Shown: positions 1 through 5,359, numbered from the stretch's first letter. The stretch is 5,359 nucleotides of DNA from Bacteroidota bacterium (GCA_023412755.1 JAEZCB010000161.1:1-5359); one strand, 5' to 3'. Numbers and translations: made by a program. The notes: generated from the sequence alone by a model not told the origin.

Positions 1-1
1 G

Positions 2-85
2 CCCTGGACCGATGATCAAAAGGAAATGCTCCTAAGCGGTGCCGCCCTGCGTTGGATGGGCATGTCGCGGGATGGATTCCTTTGA
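2..85 (+). CDS. 3' end of a gene entering from the left; possible amidohydrolase-family C-terminus
   Basis: The frame is open from the window edge and ends at TGA (83-85), giving 27 residues that start PWTDDQKEMLLSGAALRWMG and finish MSRDGFL. The acidic/Lys stretch followed by 'LLSGAALRWMGM' resembles the last helix of amidohydrolase-2 (TIM-barrel metal-dependent hydrolase) proteins, which typically end in something like 'ILGGNALRLLGL'. That resemblance is from memory and rests on about 15 residues, so the family is a guess. The composition (Trp, Met, Gly and a helical pattern) looks like real protein. The gene converges on fcl, leaving 38 nt (86-123) between the two stop codons, in which I see no clear terminator hairpin. 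Another open frame runs to the edge on the opposite strand here but looks less protein-like. Confidence 0.5.
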   Translation, partial: PWTDDQKEMLLSGAALRWMGMSRDGFL

Positions 86-123
86 AATGGACCAGGCTGG
101 CGAAGACTCCGCAGATGATCATG

Positions 124-1065
124 TCACACAGCGGCCAATTCGCTTTTCGCGAATTCCTGGTAAACACTGGTGATACCTTCACGCAGACCGATCTGGTGCT
201 TCCAACCCATATTATGCAGGCGTGAAACGTCCATCAGTTTGCGCGGGGTTCCATCCGGCTTCTCGGTGTTCCAGCGCAGTTCGCCTTGGAAGCCCACGAT
301 GTCCTTGATCAGCTCGGCGAGCTCCTTGATCGTGAGATCTTCGCCCGTGCCGATGTTCACGAACATCTCTTCATCGTAATTCCGCAAAAGGAAGAAACAG
401 GCATCGGCCAGATCATCCACATGCAGGAATTCGCGGCGGGGTGAGCCTGTGCCCCATACCTCCACATGATCCGTACCTGTGACCTTGGCGGTATGGAATT
501 TCCGGATCAGCGCGGGGAGCACGTGGCTGTTGTTGAGATCGTAGTTGTCGTTGGGTCCATACAGGTTGGTGGGCATGGCGCTGATGTAGTTCCGCCCATA
601 CTGCCTGCGGTAGCTCTCCACCATTTTGATCCCGGCGATCTTAGCAATGGCATAAGGTTCATTGGTCTGCTCCAGTGGCCCTGAAAGCAGACTTTCCTCC
701 TTCAAGGGCTGTGGCGCCAGCTTTGGATAGATGCAAGATGATCCGAGGAAAAGCAGCTTCTCCACATCATGCTCGTGGGCATTGTGGATCACATTGTTCT
801 GGATCATCAGGTTCTCGTAAAGGAACTGCGCGCGGTACACATTGTTGGCATGTATGCCGCCCACCTTCGCAGCGGCAAGCACCACATACTTCGGCTTCTC
901 CTGCGCGAAGAAGTCACGTACGGCCTGCTGCTCCTTGAGGTCCAACTCCTTGCTGGTACGCGTAACGATGTTGGCGTAGCCCTCCTTCTGGAGCTTGCGG
1001 ATAATGGCGCTGCCCACCATGCCGCGGTGGCCCGCTACGTAGATCTTGTCTTGCTTGTTCATCAT
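124..1065 (-). CDS. fcl: GDP-L-fucose synthase (GDP-4-keto-6-deoxymannose 3,5-epimerase-4-reductase)
   Basis: This bifunctional cytoplasmic enzyme epimerises GDP-4-keto-6-deoxy-D-mannose at C3 and C5 and reduces it with NADPH to GDP-L-fucose, the second and last step after Gmd. The 313-residue protein (E. coli Fcl is 321) is an extended short-chain dehydrogenase/reductase. The Rossmann motif is AGHRGMVGSA (Gly12, Gly15, Gly18). The GSSCIYPKL motif supplies Ser109 and Cys111, the YAIAK motif supplies Tyr138 and Lys142, and His181 lies in NSHVLPAL; these match E. coli Ser107, Cys109, Tyr136, Lys140 and His179. Further signatures are PTNLYGP, RREFLHVDD and KPDGTPRKLMDV. Two adjacent ATGs (1063-1065 and 1060-1062) follow an AGGAGA Shine-Dalgarno at 1071-1076, with 5 or 8 nt spacing, so the start may be either. 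It is the last gene of cysQ-gmd-fcl, 26 nt after gmd. The stop is TGA at 124-126. Family call is very secure. Confidence 0.97.
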   Translation of the reverse strand: MMNKQDKIYVAGHRGMVGSAIIRKLQKEGYANIVTRTSKELDLKEQQAVRDFFAQEKPKYVVLAAAKVGGIHANNVYRAQFLYENLMIQNNVIHNAHEHDVEKLLFLGSSCIYPKLAPQPLKEESLLSGPLEQTNEPYAIAKIAGIKMVESYRRQYGRNYISAMPTNLYGPNDNYDLNNSHVLPALIRKFHTAKVTGTDHVEVWGTGSPRREFLHVDDLADACFFLLRNYDEEMFVNIGTGEDLTIKELAELIKDIVGFQGELRWNTEKPDGTPRKLMDVSRLHNMGWKHQIGLREGITSVYQEFAKSELAAV

Positions 1066-1070
1066 CGGGA

Positions 1071-1076
1071 TCTCCT
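1071..1076 (-). promoter_or_regulatory. Shine-Dalgarno site of fcl
   Basis: The minus strand reads AGGAGA at 5 nt from the first and 8 nt from the second of two consecutive ATG codons. It is the only clear Shine-Dalgarno among the genes in this window. It fits translation re-initiation at an internal operon gene. The 8-nt spacing slightly favours the second ATG (1060-1062), which would make Fcl 312 residues. Confidence 0.7.
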
Positions 1077-1091
1077 GTGATCGTATGGTCG

Positions 1092-2321
1092 TTACTCCAC
1101 CTCGTGCAGGATCGTATGGCCGCCTTTCTGCAGATATACATCGCGCTCGAAGAGCTTGACATCCTCGGCCACCATTTCCTTCACCAGATCGGGCAATTCA
1201 TACTTATGCCTCCAGCCGAGCACTTTGCGGGCCTTGCTGGGATCCCCTTCCAGATGATCCACTTCCGCAGGGCGGAAATAGCGTGGATCGATCGCCACCC
1301 GTGTCTTGCCGGTCTTCCTGTCCACTGCTTTCTCCTTCACGCCCTTGCCTTTCCATTCCAGCTTGATGCCCACCTCGCGGAAGGCGAGTTCGATAAAGTG
1401 GCGCACGGTGTATGTTTTGCCGGTGGCCAGCACGAAATCCTCCGGCTTCTTCGCCTGAAGCATCAGCCACATGCCTTCCACATAGTCCTTTGCATGCCCC
1501 CAGTCGCGTTTGGCGTCCAGGTTGCCCAGGTAGAGCGTGTCCTGCAGGCCCAATTTGATCTTGGCCACGGCACGGGTGATCTTCCGTGTCACGAATGTTT
1601 CGCCACGCAGCGGGCTTTCATGGTTGAAGAGAATGCCGTTGCATGCGAACATGCCATAGCTCTCGCGGTAGTTCTTGGTGATCCAGAACGCATACAACTT
1701 GGCCACGCCATAAGGACTGCGGGGGTGGAATGGCGTTTCCTCATTCTGTGCATGCGCACGCACACCGCCATACAATTCGCTGGTGCTGGCCTGGTAGAAC
1801 TTCGTCTTTTTTTCCAAGCCCAGTATGCGGATGGCCTCCAGAAAGCGCAAGGCGCCGATCGCATCGGCGTTCGCGGTATACTCCGGTAACTCGAAGCTTA
1901 CCGCCACATGGCTCTGTGCGGCAAGGTTGTAGATCTCGTCCGGCTGGATCTCCTGCACCAGGCGCAGGCAGGTCACGCTATCGGTCATGTCCCCGTAGTG
2001 CAGGTGGAAGGGTTCACCCTTCTCATGCATATCGTGGTACAGGTGATCGATCCGATCCGTATTGAAGAGCGAGCTGCGGCGCTTCATGCCATGCACCTCA
2101 TACCCTTTACCCAAAAGGAATTCGCTGAGGTAGGCGCCATCCTGGCCGGTGACGCCTGTGATCAGGGCCACTTTGCGCTTTTTGCCATGGCCGTTCAACG
2201 ATGGATCGGGCACGACCTTCGCCTTGGCCGATGGTTTGGCCTCCATTTTCTTGACGGAGATCTTGGTGGTGCCGATCTTGTCGCTGCCGCCACGCTTTGT
2301 GCTCTTCTTCTTGCTGGTCAT
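1092..2321 (-). CDS. gmd: GDP-mannose 4,6-dehydratase with a basic N-terminal extension
   Basis: Gmd converts GDP-D-mannose to GDP-4-keto-6-deoxy-D-mannose using bound NADP+, the first step of GDP-L-fucose synthesis, and passes the product to Fcl encoded just downstream. The protein has 409 residues against 373 for E. coli Gmd. The catalytic domain begins near residue 50 with VALITGVTGQDG (Gly56, Gly59, Gly62). QASTSELYG gives Thr180 and Glu182, and SPYGVAKLY gives Tyr204 and Lys208, at a constant offset of 47 from E. coli Thr133, Glu135, Tyr157 and Lys161. RRSSLFNTDR, NHESPLRGETFVTRKI, RDWGHAKDYV and DPRYFRPAEVD are further Gmd signatures. Residues 1-50 are an extra, Lys/Ser-rich segment with 16 basic and 3 acidic residues. 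The ATG lies 6 nt after the cysQ stop without a Shine-Dalgarno; Met26 is the other in-frame ATG before the core. Stop is TAA at 1092-1094. Function is very secure, the exact start less so. Confidence 0.97.
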   Translation of the reverse strand: MTSKKKSTKRGGSDKIGTTKISVKKMEAKPSAKAKVVPDPSLNGHGKKRKVALITGVTGQDGAYLSEFLLGKGYEVHGMKRRSSLFNTDRIDHLYHDMHEKGEPFHLHYGDMTDSVTCLRLVQEIQPDEIYNLAAQSHVAVSFELPEYTANADAIGALRFLEAIRILGLEKKTKFYQASTSELYGGVRAHAQNEETPFHPRSPYGVAKLYAFWITKNYRESYGMFACNGILFNHESPLRGETFVTRKITRAVAKIKLGLQDTLYLGNLDAKRDWGHAKDYVEGMWLMLQAKKPEDFVLATGKTYTVRHFIELAFREVGIKLEWKGKGVKEKAVDRKTGKTRVAIDPRYFRPAEVDHLEGDPSKARKVLGWRHKYELPDLVKEMVAEDVKLFERDVYLQKGGHTILHEVE

Positions 2322-2327
2322 CTGTGA

Positions 2328-3164
2328 TCATTCAACGATGAACGCGTTGTTCATCAGGTCGTATTTGTTGTAACGCATGGGTCTTCCAGTGGCCATGTCG
2401 GTAATGGTCCTGCCGGTCTCGTTGCAGATGGCATGTCCCGCCGCAGTGTCCCATTCCATGGTGGGCCCGAACCGGGGATAGACATCCGCTGCGCCTTCGG
2501 CCACCAGACAGATCTTAAGCGCACTGCCCATCCGCGCGATCCGCACCGCGCCATGTTCAAACCGCTTGCGCTCAATGAAGGCGCTGGTGCTCGCATTGGT
2601 GTGCGATCGGCTCGCCACTATGGTATATGTTCCTCTCTTCTCCATTGCTGGCAGCCGTAGTGCCAAGGCGGCCCGATCATACGTGGGACCGGGTGTCTGG
2701 GTTGCAGCATCATGCTGTCGGTATGCACCGCCGCCCTCCCATGCGAAATACAGCAGATCCTTCACCGGCACATACAACACTCCCGCCACGGGCATGGCCG
2801 CACCCGCAGGGCCAGCAGGGAGCTGATCGCGGCGCATCAATGCGATGTTCACACTGTATTCCCCGTTGCCTTTTATGAATTCCTTGGTGCCATCCAGTGG
2901 ATCCACCAACCAGTAGAGTTCCCACCGCTGCCTCTCCTCGGCCTCAATGGTGGCGCCCTCTTCGCTTAATACCGGAAGGCCGGTATCGGTCAGGTGTTCT
3001 TGAATGGTCTGGTGTGCTTCCCGATCGGCCTGGGTCACGGGAGATCCATCCTGCTTCGGAGACACATCAAGCGCGGTCCGGCGCACCTGCATAATGGCTT
3101 TGCCTGCCGCGAATGCCGCGGGAATGGCCTTATCCATGAAGTAAGCTAGTTCGCTGGCGGGCAT
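2328..3164 (-). CDS. cysQ: 3'(2'),5'-bisphosphate nucleotidase CysQ (PAP phosphatase)
   Basis: CysQ hydrolyses 3'-phosphoadenosine 5'-phosphate (PAP) to AMP and phosphate, relieving PAP build-up from sulfate reduction or sulfotransferases. It belongs to the Mg2+-dependent, Li+-sensitive inositol-monophosphatase superfamily. Numbered from the chosen start (278 residues; E. coli 246), SPVTQAD is at 41-47, LSEE at 66-69 (metal-binding Glu), DPLDGTKEF at 88-96 (Asp88, Asp91), SRSH at 185-188, GSALKICLVAEG at 213-224 and WDTAAGHA at 238-245 (metal-binding Asp239). Extra length comes from a Pro/Gly/Ala-rich loop near 112-126 and a loop near 150-178. The frame is open up to an ATG at 3240-3242, which would add 26 residues. 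I chose the ATG at 3162-3164 because a promoter-like TACCTTCG box lies just upstream of it, inside that extension, and the added residues look non-conserved. Met10 (3135-3137) is a further alternative. It is the first gene of the operon and its stop is 6 nt before gmd. Confidence 0.94.
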   Translation of the reverse strand: MPASELAYFMDKAIPAAFAAGKAIMQVRRTALDVSPKQDGSPVTQADREAHQTIQEHLTDTGLPVLSEEGATIEAEERQRWELYWLVDPLDGTKEFIKGNGEYSVNIALMRRDQLPAGPAGAAMPVAGVLYVPVKDLLYFAWEGGGAYRQHDAATQTPGPTYDRAALALRLPAMEKRGTYTIVASRSHTNASTSAFIERKRFEHGAVRIARMGSALKICLVAEGAADVYPRFGPTMEWDTAAGHAICNETGRTITDMATGRPMRYNKYDLMNNAFIVE

Positions 3165-3171
3165 GGCGCCG

Positions 3172-3203
3172 CGAAGGTAACCCACGCGGAGCCCTTTGCC
3201 ACA
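3172..3203 (-). promoter_or_regulatory. Putative Bacteroidota-type promoter of the cysQ-gmd-fcl operon
   Basis: Reading the minus strand, TGTG (3200-3203) is followed after 20 nt by TACCTTCG (3172-3179). The Bacteroidota consensus is TTTG, 19-21 nt, TAnnTTTG, so each box has one mismatch. The -7 box ends 7 nt before the cysQ ATG at 3164, which supports that start and implies a very short leader. No other plausible promoter was seen between cysQ and fcl. Confidence 0.5.
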
Positions 3204-3247
3204 CCTGGCCACATGCCTTGAAGAGGCCCCCGGCCATGGCACTACAA

Positions 3248-3274
3248 GAGAGCCACCATTCCAGGGTGGCTCTC
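3248..3274 (-). terminator. Hairpin terminator after the DUF5679 gene
   Basis: GAGAGCCACC (3248-3257) and GGTGGCTCTC (3265-3274) form a perfect 10-bp stem with a 7-nt loop. On the minus strand the stem is followed by TTGTAGT, a weak T-rich tail, and preceded by AAAT. It lies 16 nt past the stop of the zinc-ribbon gene and before the cysQ promoter, where it would insulate the two transcripts. The T-tract is poor for a classical intrinsic terminator, so termination strength is uncertain. Confidence 0.7.
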
Positions 3275-3290
3275 ATTTGTACTGTGCCGA

Positions 3291-3440
3291 TCAGGCCTTG
3301 CCGAGGATCTTGAACATGCCCGTTCCACAAACGGGACAGCTGCCTTTCATCGCCTTGCGGCCATTGGCCATTTCTACCTCCTTGGCCTCCTTCATTTCGC
3401 GCTTGGCCTTGCATTTCACACAGTAAGCTTCAACTGCCAT
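3291..3440 (-). CDS. Small zinc-ribbon protein, DUF5679-like
   Basis: This encodes a 49-residue protein beginning MAVEAYCVKCKAKREM. Two CxxC knuckles (Cys7/Cys10 and Cys35/Cys38), 24 residues apart, would bind one zinc in a rubredoxin-like zinc ribbon. The pattern AYCVKCKAKREM, then NGRKAMKGSCPVCGTGMFKILGKA, matches what I remember of the DUF5679 family, short stand-alone proteins of unknown function in bacteria, archaea and some viruses, related to zinc ribbons of the topoisomerase I C-terminal type. A function such as nucleic-acid binding would be speculation. The frame extends upstream to an ATG at 3501-3503, but those 21 residues are unlike the family and the conserved start is the ATG at 3438-3440. 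No Shine-Dalgarno is visible. It appears monocistronic, ending at TGA (3291-3293) with a strong hairpin just after. Confidence 0.88.
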   Translation of the reverse strand: MAVEAYCVKCKAKREMKEAKEVEMANGRKAMKGSCPVCGTGMFKILGKA

Positions 3441-3467
3441 GGTATGGTCTGTTATGGAATTATAGTT

Positions 3468-3475
3468 CCAAGATA
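3468..3475 (-). promoter_or_regulatory. Possible -7 element of the DUF5679 gene
   Basis: TATCTTGG on the minus strand matches TAnnTTTG at all but one fixed position and lies 27 nt before the ATG at 3440. No TTTG-like -33 box is seen at the expected distance. The short imperfect palindrome GGAACTATAATTCC (3456-3469, minus strand) overlaps its end and could be an operator, but the arms are only 4 bp. Confidence 0.3.
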
Positions 3476-3546
3476 AGGCGGTGAACGGGGGTATGGTACG
3501 CATCCGGTTGAAAAGAAGCCTGCGGCGCCCTGTTCATAAGTCTGGC

Positions 3547-3681
3547 TCACAACGCGTTCTCCAGCGATGGCGGCGGCAATTGCGATGGTGAGGAGGTGGA
3601 AGTATCCATGCCCACCCGGCGCCAGAACACGAACCCATTGGCGCGGTGTATCTCTTCCAGCGTACCGATCCCACGTACCTG
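3547..3681 (-). other. In-frame continuation of the ArnT-like gene past its stop codon
   Basis: Directly after the TAA (3682-3684), in the same frame, 44 codons run to TGA (3547-3549). The peptide starts QVRGIGTLEEIHRANGFVFW, continues RRVGMD and ends in a Ser/Pro-rich tail. Third codon positions are mostly G or C, as in the neighbouring genes, and the 'NGFVFWRR' stretch resembles the C-terminal strand I recall in Bacteroidota ArnT-like transferases ('NGFVFFKR'). I read it as the natural C-terminus cut off by a single-base nonsense change, by a sequencing error, or reached by readthrough. There is no in-frame ATG before residue 25 of the segment, so an independent gene is unlikely. Confidence 0.6.
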
Positions 3682-5262
3682 TTACACGGCCGTTATCTTG
3701 CAAATGGCATACACGGGCTGGTCCACATCTCCATTCAACAGCCAGTCCCTATCGTGCGCACGCGGGTCATGTGGTGGTCGCTTCCTGGTGTAGTATAGGT
3801 GGGCGTAGGTCTTGTAGTACAAGGGCACTACATAGGCCGCCTCTCCCTGGCGATCTTTGAAGAACTCGATAGCTGCACGTTGTGAGTACGCTTCTATCCG
3901 TGAAATGAAGAAGTACAGTGTAATGGTCACGAAGAACGCGGTACCGATGAACAGGGTGAGTATGCTTTGGCGGATGAGACGCCTGCCATGCAGATGATGC
4001 GCTGCCAGCAGCACACCCAGCAGCCACACTCCGGCCAACGCCTCGAAACCGGTCCAATGCACATCCGCATCCAGGTTGGCCATGGCGAAGGGATCGTTCG
4101 CGAAGAGCGGCCTTATGGTCTCCACATTCCTGCCTGCCCAAGGGAGCAACATTGTGGCCAGCACGAAGAGCATACCCACGGCACCAATGGCGGACCTGAT
4201 CCCGCCGAAGCCCTCCCGTTTACGCCAAAACTGCTCCAGCTGTAGCGCCGCCAGGTAAGTGAGCGGGAAATAGGTCATGCTGCTGTAGTGAACGATCTTG
4301 GTTCGTACGATGGTGAAAAGGATCAGCACCACCCAGAAGAGCACCACCATCCACATGCGGTGATCGTTCTGCATGGGATCCTGCGTGCGCGTTGGCCGCA
4401 CCATTTCCTTTATCGCGAATAGCGATGCCGGGAAACAACCGATGGCGAGCACCACGAAATGATAGGCGAAGAAGCCGCCGTGTCCGGCATCTTCGGTGGT
4501 GAGCATGGCCATCTGTCGCCAGAAGAAATCAATGGTGAATCGCGGGCCATTCACCACCAGATCGATCGCACCCCATGCACTGCTGGTGAGGATGGTGGCG
4601 ATGATGATGATCGTGCCCCGCCTGATGCTGAGATGGAAGCGCTTGCGGCGCAGCACCCAGTAGGTGGCCGCCATAAGGCCGGGGATGAGTACTCCCACCG
4701 GCCCCTTCGTCAGTACGGCCAGCCCCAGAAAGATGCCTGTGAGCCATGCGTAACGATCACTGCGGCTATTGATGGCACCCGTCTGACGTTTGGGATCGTT
4801 CTGCACCAGCGTAACGAACGCATGGATGCCCAGGAAGATGAACAGGTTGAACCACGGATCTATGATGCCGCTGCGGAAATACAGGTGCGGCAGGATCGAC
4901 CCCACGTAAGCCAGTGGCCACAACAGCGCGAAGACCTTACCGCGCAACTGGTCGCCGATGCGATACAGTACCAACAACGTTATAATGCCGCAGATGGCAT
5001 TGGGAAAGCGGGCCGCATATTCCCCCACTCCCATGATCCACATGCATAGTGCCTGCATCCACATGAAGAGCGGCGGCTTCTCATAGAATGGTTGGAAATC
5101 GATCTGCGGCCTCAGCCAGTCGCCGGTGAGCAGGATCTCCCTGGCCACTTCGCCATAGTTGATCTCATCCCAGTCGAACAGGTGCACAGCACCCAGACCG
5201 GGCATGAAGAGCACCGCCGCTGCAAGGATGAAATAGAGCTGGACCCGAAGGCGGGAGGGCAT
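3682..5262 (-). CDS. ArnT/PMT-like polytopic glycosyltransferase (GT-C fold, GT83/PMT_2 type)
   Basis: This 526-residue integral membrane protein should transfer a sugar from a polyprenyl-phosphate donor to an envelope acceptor on the outer face of the inner membrane. E. coli ArnT (550 residues) moves aminoarabinose to lipid A; the sugar here cannot be told. Family marks are the first-loop acidic motif FDWDEINYGEVAREIL (Asp30, Asp32, Glu33), YEKPPLFMWM (60-69), FRSGIIDPWFNL (129-140), LTKGPVG (184-190) and KIVHYSSMTYFPL (322-334). I see about 12 hydrophobic segments between residues 8 and 454, then a soluble tail containing KTYAHLYYTRKRPPHD and WLLNGDVDQPVYAI. The first helix (8-27) follows immediately on the ATG at 5260-5262. 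A TACCTTCG box lies 5 nt before the start and no Shine-Dalgarno is present. The stop TAA falls just after KITAV, while the frame continues protein-like for 44 codons, so this copy may be truncated at its C-terminus. The fold and catalytic regions are intact. Confidence 0.92.
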   Translation of the reverse strand: MPSRLRVQLYFILAAAVLFMPGLGAVHLFDWDEINYGEVAREILLTGDWLRPQIDFQPFYEKPPLFMWMQALCMWIMGVGEYAARFPNAICGIITLLVLYRIGDQLRGKVFALLWPLAYVGSILPHLYFRSGIIDPWFNLFIFLGIHAFVTLVQNDPKRQTGAINSRSDRYAWLTGIFLGLAVLTKGPVGVLIPGLMAATYWVLRRKRFHLSIRRGTIIIIATILTSSAWGAIDLVVNGPRFTIDFFWRQMAMLTTEDAGHGGFFAYHFVVLAIGCFPASLFAIKEMVRPTRTQDPMQNDHRMWMVVLFWVVLILFTIVRTKIVHYSSMTYFPLTYLAALQLEQFWRKREGFGGIRSAIGAVGMLFVLATMLLPWAGRNVETIRPLFANDPFAMANLDADVHWTGFEALAGVWLLGVLLAAHHLHGRRLIRQSILTLFIGTAFFVTITLYFFISRIEAYSQRAAIEFFKDRQGEAAYVVPLYYKTYAHLYYTRKRPPHDPRAHDRDWLLNGDVDQPVYAICKITAV

Positions 5263-5267
5263 GGTGG

Positions 5268-5275
5268 CGAAGGTA
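5268..5275 (-). promoter_or_regulatory. Putative -7 promoter element of the ArnT-like gene
   Basis: The minus strand carries TACCTTCG, identical to the box before cysQ, ending 5 nt before the ATG at 5262. I see no TTTG-like -33 box 19-21 nt upstream. With the usual distance from this element to the transcription start, the mRNA would begin at or within a couple of bases of the start codon. Confidence 0.4.
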
Positions 5276-5298
5276 GGATCGGAGCGGCTCAGTTCGAC

Positions 5299-5329
5299 TT
5301 GTAAATAGTTGTCTAAAGAGGTAACTTTG
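5299..5329 (+). promoter_or_regulatory. Bacteroidota-type promoter for a divergent gene leaving on the right
   Basis: The plus strand has TTG (5299-5301), exactly 20 nt, then TAACTTTG (5322-5329), a full match to the TAnnTTTG -7 consensus with a recognisable -33 box. Transcription would start around 5333-5334. It points away from the ArnT-like gene, so the two are divergently transcribed from a short shared region (5263-5333). Confidence 0.65.
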
Positions 5330-5333
5330 CTCT

Positions 5334-5359
5334 GTGTCTGAACCGATCCGCTCGATCGT
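5334..5359 (+). CDS. Possible start of a divergent gene, cut by the window edge
   Basis: GTG at 5334-5336, 4 nt after the TAACTTTG box, opens a frame reading (M)SEPIRSI followed by a partial codon at the edge. The spacing matches the 5 and 7 nt between the -7 box and ATG of the two minus-strand genes with the same box. Eight codons are too few to name a product. No ATG occurs between the promoter and the edge, so the real start could also lie beyond the window. Confidence 0.35.

Noticed and set aside
1..122. Minus-strand frame from ATG at 120-122 to the left edge (MIICGVFASLVHFKG...)
   Set aside because: Open to the edge but with an unlikely composition (Cys, His, Pro and Arg clusters) and no recognisable family. 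The plus-strand frame ending at 85 is more protein-like. Not fully excluded.
1077..1889. 270-residue open frame on the plus strand, antisense to gmd
   Set aside because: It lies wholly opposite the unmistakable gmd gene, has no family motifs, and long antisense frames are expected where third codon positions are G/C-rich.
3165..3242. Upstream ATG (3240-3242) extending CysQ by 26 residues
   Set aside because: The extension is not part of the conserved fold, covers the likely promoter boxes, and reaches almost to the terminator hairpin.
3456..3469. Imperfect palindrome GGAACTATAATTCC upstream of the DUF5679 gene
   Set aside because: Only 4-bp arms around an AT-rich centre, so it may be chance; kept only as a note with the promoter.
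3508..3546. GC-rich stretch followed by TTCTTTT on the minus strand, downstream of the ArnT-like gene, considered as a terminator
   Set aside because: The possible stem is only about 3-4 bp, too weak to call.
3452..3703. 83-residue minus-strand frame overlapping the end of the ArnT-like gene
   Set aside because: It overlaps the gene end in another frame and is rich in shadow-like Arg/Gly/Pro. The frame continuous with the ArnT-like gene gives a more convincing peptide over the same bases.
4459..5049. 196-residue plus-strand frame opposite the ArnT-like gene
   Set aside because: Rich in His, Gln, Asp and Arg, as expected of the complement of a membrane-protein gene; no motif and no promoter.

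Overview
The window looks like chromosomal DNA from a member of the Bacteroidota, probably a fairly GC-rich Flavobacteriales-like lineage. Three things support this: promoter boxes of the Bacteroidota -7 type (TAnnTTTG and variants) directly before several genes, few Shine-Dalgarno sites (only fcl has a clear one), and the kind of proteins encoded. The species cannot be fixed from the sequence alone. No rRNA, tRNA, CRISPR array, insertion sequence or phage gene was seen.

Layout, left to right. (1) Positions 2-85 (+) hold the last 27 codons of a gene entering from the left, with an amidohydrolase-like tail, convergent with fcl. (2) Positions 124-3164 (-) hold a compact operon transcribed cysQ -> gmd -> fcl, with gaps of 6 and 26 nt. 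(3) Positions 3248-3274 hold a perfect 10-bp stem hairpin that separates this operon from a 49-residue zinc-ribbon gene of DUF5679 type (3291-3440, -). (4) Positions 3682-5262 (-) hold an ArnT/PMT-like integral-membrane glycosyltransferase. Its frame stays open and protein-like for 44 further codons past the stop (3547-3681). (5) Positions 5299-5329 (+) hold a textbook Bacteroidota promoter (TTG-N20-TAACTTTG) for a divergent gene that probably begins with GTG at 5334 and leaves the window.

Function. Gmd and Fcl are the two consecutive enzymes that turn GDP-D-mannose into GDP-L-fucose, the donor for fucosylated surface glycans. CysQ removes 3'-phosphoadenosine 5'-phosphate (PAP), a by-product of sulfate assimilation and of sulfotransferases. 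The ArnT-like protein would move a lipid-linked sugar onto an acceptor at the membrane. The window is therefore mostly envelope-glycan and nucleotide-sugar metabolism.

No wholly new system is evident. The points most worth checking are the in-frame stop near the end of the ArnT-like gene, the -7 promoter boxes lying only 4-7 nt before three start codons (suggesting leaderless or nearly leaderless mRNAs), and the strongly basic N-terminal extension of Gmd.
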